Source of the DNA: Streptomyces mutomycini
GTDB lineage: Bacteria > Actinomycetota > Actinomycetes > Streptomycetales > Streptomycetaceae
NCBI RefSeq assembly: GCF_001700505.1
Contig: NZ_MAPV01000205.1
Coordinates: 1 to 45,529, forward strand
Length of the DNA stretch: 45,529 nucleotides
Reading direction: 5' to 3'
Position 1 is the stretch's first letter; each line of letters starts with the position of its first letter. The notes under the pieces are model-generated. The model searched no databases. It had not been told where the DNA came from and saw only the letters and a program-made list of their open reading frames with translations. Positions 42,289 through 45,529 of the stretch are shown here, one piece after another. The translations under genes were made by a program, and so were the position numbers.

Positions 42289-43005
42289 GTGACGGAGGAA
42301 GCAGAGCTCCCTCAGGCGCCCCAGGAGGCGCAGGCGGTATTCGGTGAGTTCTTTCCAGAGGCTGTCAGGTATGCGGAGCTGCTCGCGGACGCGGGCGTCA
42401 AGCGCGGACTGATCGGCCCTCGCGAGGTTCCCCGCCTGTGGGAACGACACCTTCTGAACTGTGCGGTGCTCTCCGAGGTAGTTCCCGAAGGTGTCACGGT
42501 GTGCGATGTGGGGTCGGGGGCGGGGCTTCCTGGTATCCCGCTGGCGTTGGTGCGCCCCGACCTGAAGATCACTCTGCTTGAGCCGTTGCTGCGGCGCACG
42601 AACTTTCTTCAGGAGGTCGTCGAGCTGCTGGGGCTGGATCATGTGACGGTCGTCCGCGGCCGGGCCGAAGAGGTACTCGGTACGCTGCAGCCCGTTCATG
42701 TGGTGACAGCCCGAGCAGTTGCCCCGCTCGACCGCCTCGCTGGATGGGGTGTGCCTCTGCTCCGCCCGTACGGCGAGATGCTGGCGCTCAAGGGCGGCAC
42801 CGCTGAGGAAGAGATTCAGGGAGCTCGTGCTGCTCTGAGCAAGCTAGGAGTGGTGGAAACCGAGGTGCTGCACGTCGGTGAGGGGCTGGTTGATCCTGCG
42901 GCCACCGTGGTGCGTGTGGTGGTCGGGGAGAGTCCGGGCGGTGTGAGGTTCGCCGCAAAGCGGGCGAAGGCCGCCAGGGTGGGCCGGACGCGCAGGCGCC
43001 GATAG
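42289..43005 (+). CDS. rsmG: 16S rRNA m7G527 methyltransferase RsmG (GidB)
   Basis: A 238-aa SAM-dependent methyltransferase for G527 of 16S rRNA; loss gives low-level streptomycin resistance. The SAM-binding motif is VCDVGSGAGLPGIPLALVRPD (about 75-95), followed by LLEPLLRRTNFLQEVV and VTARAVAPL. The GTG at 42289 has GGAAGGA 8 nt upstream and gives the expected start VTEEAELPQAP; the in-frame codon at 42259 is less likely. The C-terminus is a basic tail (KRAKAARVGRTRRRR). Confidence 0.94.
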   Translation: MTEEAELPQAPQEAQAVFGEFFPEAVRYAELLADAGVKRGLIGPREVPRLWERHLLNCAVLSEVVPEGVTVCDVGSGAGLPGIPLALVRPDLKITLLEPLLRRTNFLQEVVELLGLDHVTVVRGRAEEVLGTLQPVHVVTARAVAPLDRLAGWGVPLLRPYGEMLALKGGTAEEEIQGARAALSKLGVVETEVLHVGEGLVDPAATVVRVVVGESPGGVRFAAKRAKAARVGRTRRRR

Positions 43006-43308
43006 ACGTCGCTGGACGAGAGCTTGGTGCGCCCTTGTTCGGCGTTTTGATGCACTGGTGAGCGCTTTTTTCTGATGCTCCATGCATGCAGCCATATGCG
43101 CCGCCTGCGGAGTGTCGGGAGCCCCTCGCTGGGCTGCGAAGGCATCGTGTTTCACGTGAAACGTCGCTCTCTGCTGCAGGGAATCATCGGCCGCGGTCGT
43201 GCGGCTGCCACGCCGCGCGACCGCAAGTCCGTGCGGGCTACGAAGTTGTCCACAGAACCGGATTCATCCACAGAACAGTCGGCCTCGCTGGTTCACGACC
43301 CCGAAACC
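43006..43308. promoter_or_regulatory. parAB control region with parS and DnaA boxes
   Basis: The 303-bp gap between rsmG and parA carries a parS site (43148-43163), a perfect DnaA box TTGTCCACA (43246-43254) and a near box TCATCCACA (43264-43272, one mismatch). The frame of parA is open across it (back to 43075), but the presence of binding sites and lack of a ribosome site argue that it is mostly regulatory. Confidence 0.65.
43148..43163. promoter_or_regulatory. parS site upstream of parA
   Basis: TGTTTCACGTGAAACG, 15 of 16 positions of the consensus, with the 14-bp core GTTTCACGTGAAAC perfect (43149-43162). It lies 146 nt before the chosen parA start, so ParB bound here may repress parAB. 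Confidence 0.9.
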
Positions 43309-44403
43309 ATGGCAGGCTCTGTTCATTGCGAGCCTGAAGTCGAGGAGAGTGAATCCTTGCGGTCCGACGCCAACATCGCGGGACCGATGACCGACCCGGT
43401 CCCCGGTCCCCGTACCGAGTCCCTGGGGGACGGTGTTTCACGTGAAACACCGCCACCGATGGACGACACACCTATCGGTCGTGCCGCTCAACTGGCGGTA
43501 GAGGCCCTCGGCCGCGCCGGCGAGGGGTTGCCGCGGCCTGACCGGACACGCGTCATGGTAGTTGCCAACCAGAAGGGCGGTGTGGGTAAGACGACGTCGA
43601 CGGTCAATCTCGCAGCATCGCTCGCACTGCATGGTGCGCGCGTCCTGGTGGTGGACCTCGACCCGCAGGGGAACGCCTCCACGGCTCTGGGGATCGACCA
43701 TCACGCGGAAGTCCCCTCCATCTACGACGTACTGGTGGAGAGCATGCCGCTCTCCGAAGTAGTGCAGCCTGTCCCGGACGTCGAAGGCCTCTTCTGTGCG
43801 CCGGCGACCATTGACCTCGCCGGTGCGGAGATCGAACTGGTGTCGCTGGTTGCGCGGGAGAGTCGGCTGCAGCGAGCGATCCAGGCGTATGACCAGCCGC
43901 TGGACTACATCCTTATCGACTGTCCGCCTTCGCTCGGCTTGCTGACGGTCAACGCCCTCGTAGCCGGGGCAGAGGTGCTCATCCCGATTCAGTGTGAGTA
44001 CTACGCACTGGAGGGGCTCGGCCAGCTACTTCGCAACGTCGACCTGGTCCGGGGGCATCTGAACCCGGACCTTCACGTGTCGACGATCCTGCTCACCATG
44101 TACGACGGCAGGACCAGGCTCGCGTCACAGGTCGCGGAGGAGGTGCGCACCCACTTCGGCAAGGAAGTGCTGCGGACCAGCATTCCGCGTTCCGTACGCA
44201 TCTCGGAGGCCCCGAGCTACGGGCAGACCGTCCTGACGTACGATCCGGGCTCCAGCGGTTCCCTGTCCTATCTTGAGGCAGCCCGCGAGATCGCGCTGAG
44301 AGGCGTCGGAGTGCATTACGAGGCCCAGCACGCTCCTGCGAGCGAGGGTGCCCGCGCGGGCGTTCAGAAGAGTCAGCAGAGTCATTCGGAGGGCATGCAG
44401 TGA
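43309..44403 (+). CDS. parA: chromosome-partitioning ATPase ParA
   Basis: A 364-aa Walker-type ATPase that with ParB moves and spaces origins, and in Streptomyces spreads along aerial hyphae before septation. The deviant Walker A is NQKGGVGKTTSTVNLAASLALHGARV; later motifs are DLDPQGNAST, LIDCPPSLG and IPIQCEYYALEGLGQLL. The N-terminal extension (about 1-85) is poorly structured and includes VSRET encoded by a parS palindrome. I chose ATG 43309 (MAGSVHCEPEVEESESLRSD); a TTG at 43357 with GAGGAG upstream is a real alternative. It overlaps parB by four bases. Confidence 0.93.
   Translation: MAGSVHCEPEVEESESLRSDANIAGPMTDPVPGPRTESLGDGVSRETPPPMDDTPIGRAAQLAVEALGRAGEGLPRPDRTRVMVVANQKGGVGKTTSTVNLAASLALHGARVLVVDLDPQGNASTALGIDHHAEVPSIYDVLVESMPLSEVVQPVPDVEGLFCAPATIDLAGAEIELVSLVARESRLQRAIQAYDQPLDYILIDCPPSLGLLTVNALVAGAEVLIPIQCEYYALEGLGQLLRNVDLVRGHLNPDLHVSTILLTMYDGRTRLASQVAEEVRTHFGKEVLRTSIPRSVRISEAPSYGQTVLTYDPGSSGSLSYLEAAREIALRGVGVHYEAQHAPASEGARAGVQKSQQSHSEGMQ
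43431..43452. promoter_or_regulatory. parS site inside the parA coding sequence
   Basis: A perfect 22-bp palindrome centred on TGTTTCACGTGAAACA (43434-43449), the longest parS palindrome in the window. It encodes G-V-S-R-E-T-P in the ParA N-terminal region, so the site constrains those codons. Confidence 0.95.
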
Positions 44404-45500
44404 GCGAGCGTCGTAGAGGGCTGGGGCGTGGACTCGGTGCACTGATCCCCGCAGCTCCGCAGGAGAAGCAGGTCCCGGGCCCCTCGTCCGGGACGAGCGC
44501 GGGGAGCGCATCACCAGTAATGACCGCCGAGCGTGGGGTGGCCGCTGCAAAATTGGCAGCGCTCCCGTCCGGCGTGTTGGTCCCGGAGCCGAGTTCTCCA
44601 GTAGGAGGCCAGGAGCCCACCGCCGGGGAGACCGATTCCGTAGGGGCGTATTTCGCTGAGATTCCCCTCGCTTCGATCACGCCCAACCCCAGGCAGCCCC
44701 GCGAGGTCTTCGACGAAGACGCCCTGGCAGAGCTGGTCACATCCATCAAGGAGGTCGGTCTCCTCCAGCCCGTCGTCGTACGCAAGGTCGCAGAGGACCG
44801 CTACGAGCTCATCATGGGTGAGCGTCGCTGGAGGGCGTGCGGCGAAGCCGGTCTGGAACGCATCCCGGCGATCGTCCGTGCGACCGACGACGAGAAGCTT
44901 CTTCTCGACGCGCTTCTGGAGAACCTGCACCGGGCTCAGCTGAATCCCCTTGAGGAGGCGGCGGCGTACGACCAGTTGCTGAAGGACTTCAAGTGCACGC
45001 ATGATCAGCTGGCGGACCGGATCGGCCGGTCCCGTCCGCAGGTGTCGAACACGCTGCGTCTGCTGCGGCTCTCCCCGCCCGTACAGCGACGGGTTGCGGC
45101 AGGAGTCCTCTCAGCCGGGCATGCGAGGGCCTTGCTGTCGGTGGACGACTCCGATGAACAAGACCGGCTTGCCCACCGCATCGTGGCCGAAGGACTGTCG
45201 GTGCGTGCCGTCGAGGAGATCGTGAATCTGCTCGGATCCGAGCCGACGAGTTCTGCCAAGCCGCGGGGCCCCAGGGCCGGCGGCCGCGTCTCTCCGGCCT
45301 TGACCGATCTCGCTTCGCGCCTCTCGGATCGCTTCGAGACGCGAGTGAAGGTCGATCTCGGACAGAAGAAGGGAAAGATCGTCGTCGAGTTCGCCTCGAT
45401 GGAGGATCTGGACCGCATTCTCGGGAGCCTCGCTCCGGGTGAAGGACGCGTCCTGGAACGGAGTACCGAGGAGGAGCAGGCTGAGAGCGACGAGGCCTGA
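44400..45500 (+). CDS. parB: chromosome-partitioning protein ParB
   Basis: A 366-aa DNA-binding CTPase clamp that loads at parS and spreads. The basic start SERRRGLGRGLGALIP is the ParA-interacting region; a Gly/Ser/Pro linker follows (about 20-80). The ParB/Srx domain (about 85-180) has ITPNPRQPR, MGERRWRA (CTP-binding) and ENLHRAQLNPLEEAAAYDQLL; the HTH (about 200-235) reads LADRIGRSRPQVSNTLRLL; the C-terminal dimerisation region ends about 350. The GTG at 44400 overlaps the parA stop. Its parS targets are visible at 14894, 43148 and 43434. The remaining 29 bases of the window hold no feature. Confidence 0.97.
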   Translation: MSERRRGLGRGLGALIPAAPQEKQVPGPSSGTSAGSASPVMTAERGVAAAKLAALPSGVLVPEPSSPVGGQEPTAGETDSVGAYFAEIPLASITPNPRQPREVFDEDALAELVTSIKEVGLLQPVVVRKVAEDRYELIMGERRWRACGEAGLERIPAIVRATDDEKLLLDALLENLHRAQLNPLEEAAAYDQLLKDFKCTHDQLADRIGRSRPQVSNTLRLLRLSPPVQRRVAAGVLSAGHARALLSVDDSDEQDRLAHRIVAEGLSVRAVEEIVNLLGSEPTSSAKPRGPRAGGRVSPALTDLASRLSDRFETRVKVDLGQKKGKIVVEFASMEDLDRILGSLAPGEGRVLERSTEEEQAESDEA

Positions 45501-45529
45501 GCGAGCTGGACGGCAAAGGGCGGGCCGAG

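Noticed and set aside
43075..43308. parA starting at the ATG 43075 (442 aa)
   Set aside because: The extra 78 residues cover a parS site and DnaA boxes, lack a good ribosome site and do not look like ParA sequence. A start at 43309 or 43357 is more likely.

Overview
The window is the replication-origin region of a Streptomyces chromosome (or a very close relative). The evidence is the high G+C content, the conserved order parB-parA-rsmG-khpB-yidC-yidD-rnpA-rpmH | dnaA | oriC | dnaN-gnd-recF-dciA-gyrB-gyrA, the TTGTCCACA-type DnaA boxes, parS sites of the TGTTTCACGTGAAACA type, and a neighbouring crgA / fhaA-fhaB-pstP-rodA-pbpA-pknB block. No insertion sequence, phage gene or CRISPR array is visible.

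Left part (1-14.1 kb): a plus-strand growth-control operon runs fhaA (5'-truncated by the window edge), fhaB, pstP, rodA, pbpA, pknB. It couples Ser/Thr phosphorylation to peptidoglycan synthesis and ends at a strong two-way terminator. Facing it is a minus-strand block: a 62-aa membrane protein, pabA and srtE1 (translationally coupled by 4-nt overlaps), then srtE2. Next come a DUF881 protein divergent from crgA, a zinc-finger rhomboid protease, and a cyclophilin divergent from a DUF5324-type membrane protein. A compact group of DnaA boxes sits between crgA and the rhomboid gene, about 25 kb from oriC.

Middle (14.1-26.6 kb): a beta-lactam response locus. A MecA_N-type penicillin-binding protein and a class A beta-lactamase form one operon. 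They are divergent from a LysR regulator overlapping a cytoplasmic beta-lactamase-fold protein, which resembles the BlaA/BlaB pair of S. cacaoi. After tRNA-Ala come an XRE-like regulator, a tail-anchored Ser/Thr kinase, two overlapping genes for related membrane-anchored surface proteins (one with a VWA domain), a DLW-39 small protein, a small secreted protein and tRNA-Ile.

Right part (26.6-45.5 kb): DUF3566 protein, gyrA, gyrB, dciA, recF, gnd and dnaN run leftward from oriC. OriC (dnaN-dnaA intergenic, about 0.97 kb) holds roughly 19 DnaA-box-like 9-mers. At its dnaN end lies an arrangement of two adjacent DnaA boxes, a GC block and four TAG trinucleotides that looks like the DnaA-trio unwinding module known from Bacillus subtilis. 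dnaA has its own promoter with a perfect DnaA box. Rightward from oriC run rpmH, rnpA, yidD, yidC, khpB (jag), rsmG, parA and parB. The parA leader holds a parS site and a DnaA box, and a second parS lies inside the parA coding sequence.

The most interesting signals are the candidate DnaA-trio module in oriC, the remote DnaA-box cluster beside crgA, the combined parS/DnaA-box control region of parAB, and the bla/PBP regulatory locus. A perfect foldback at base 1 suggests that the left edge may be an assembly artefact.
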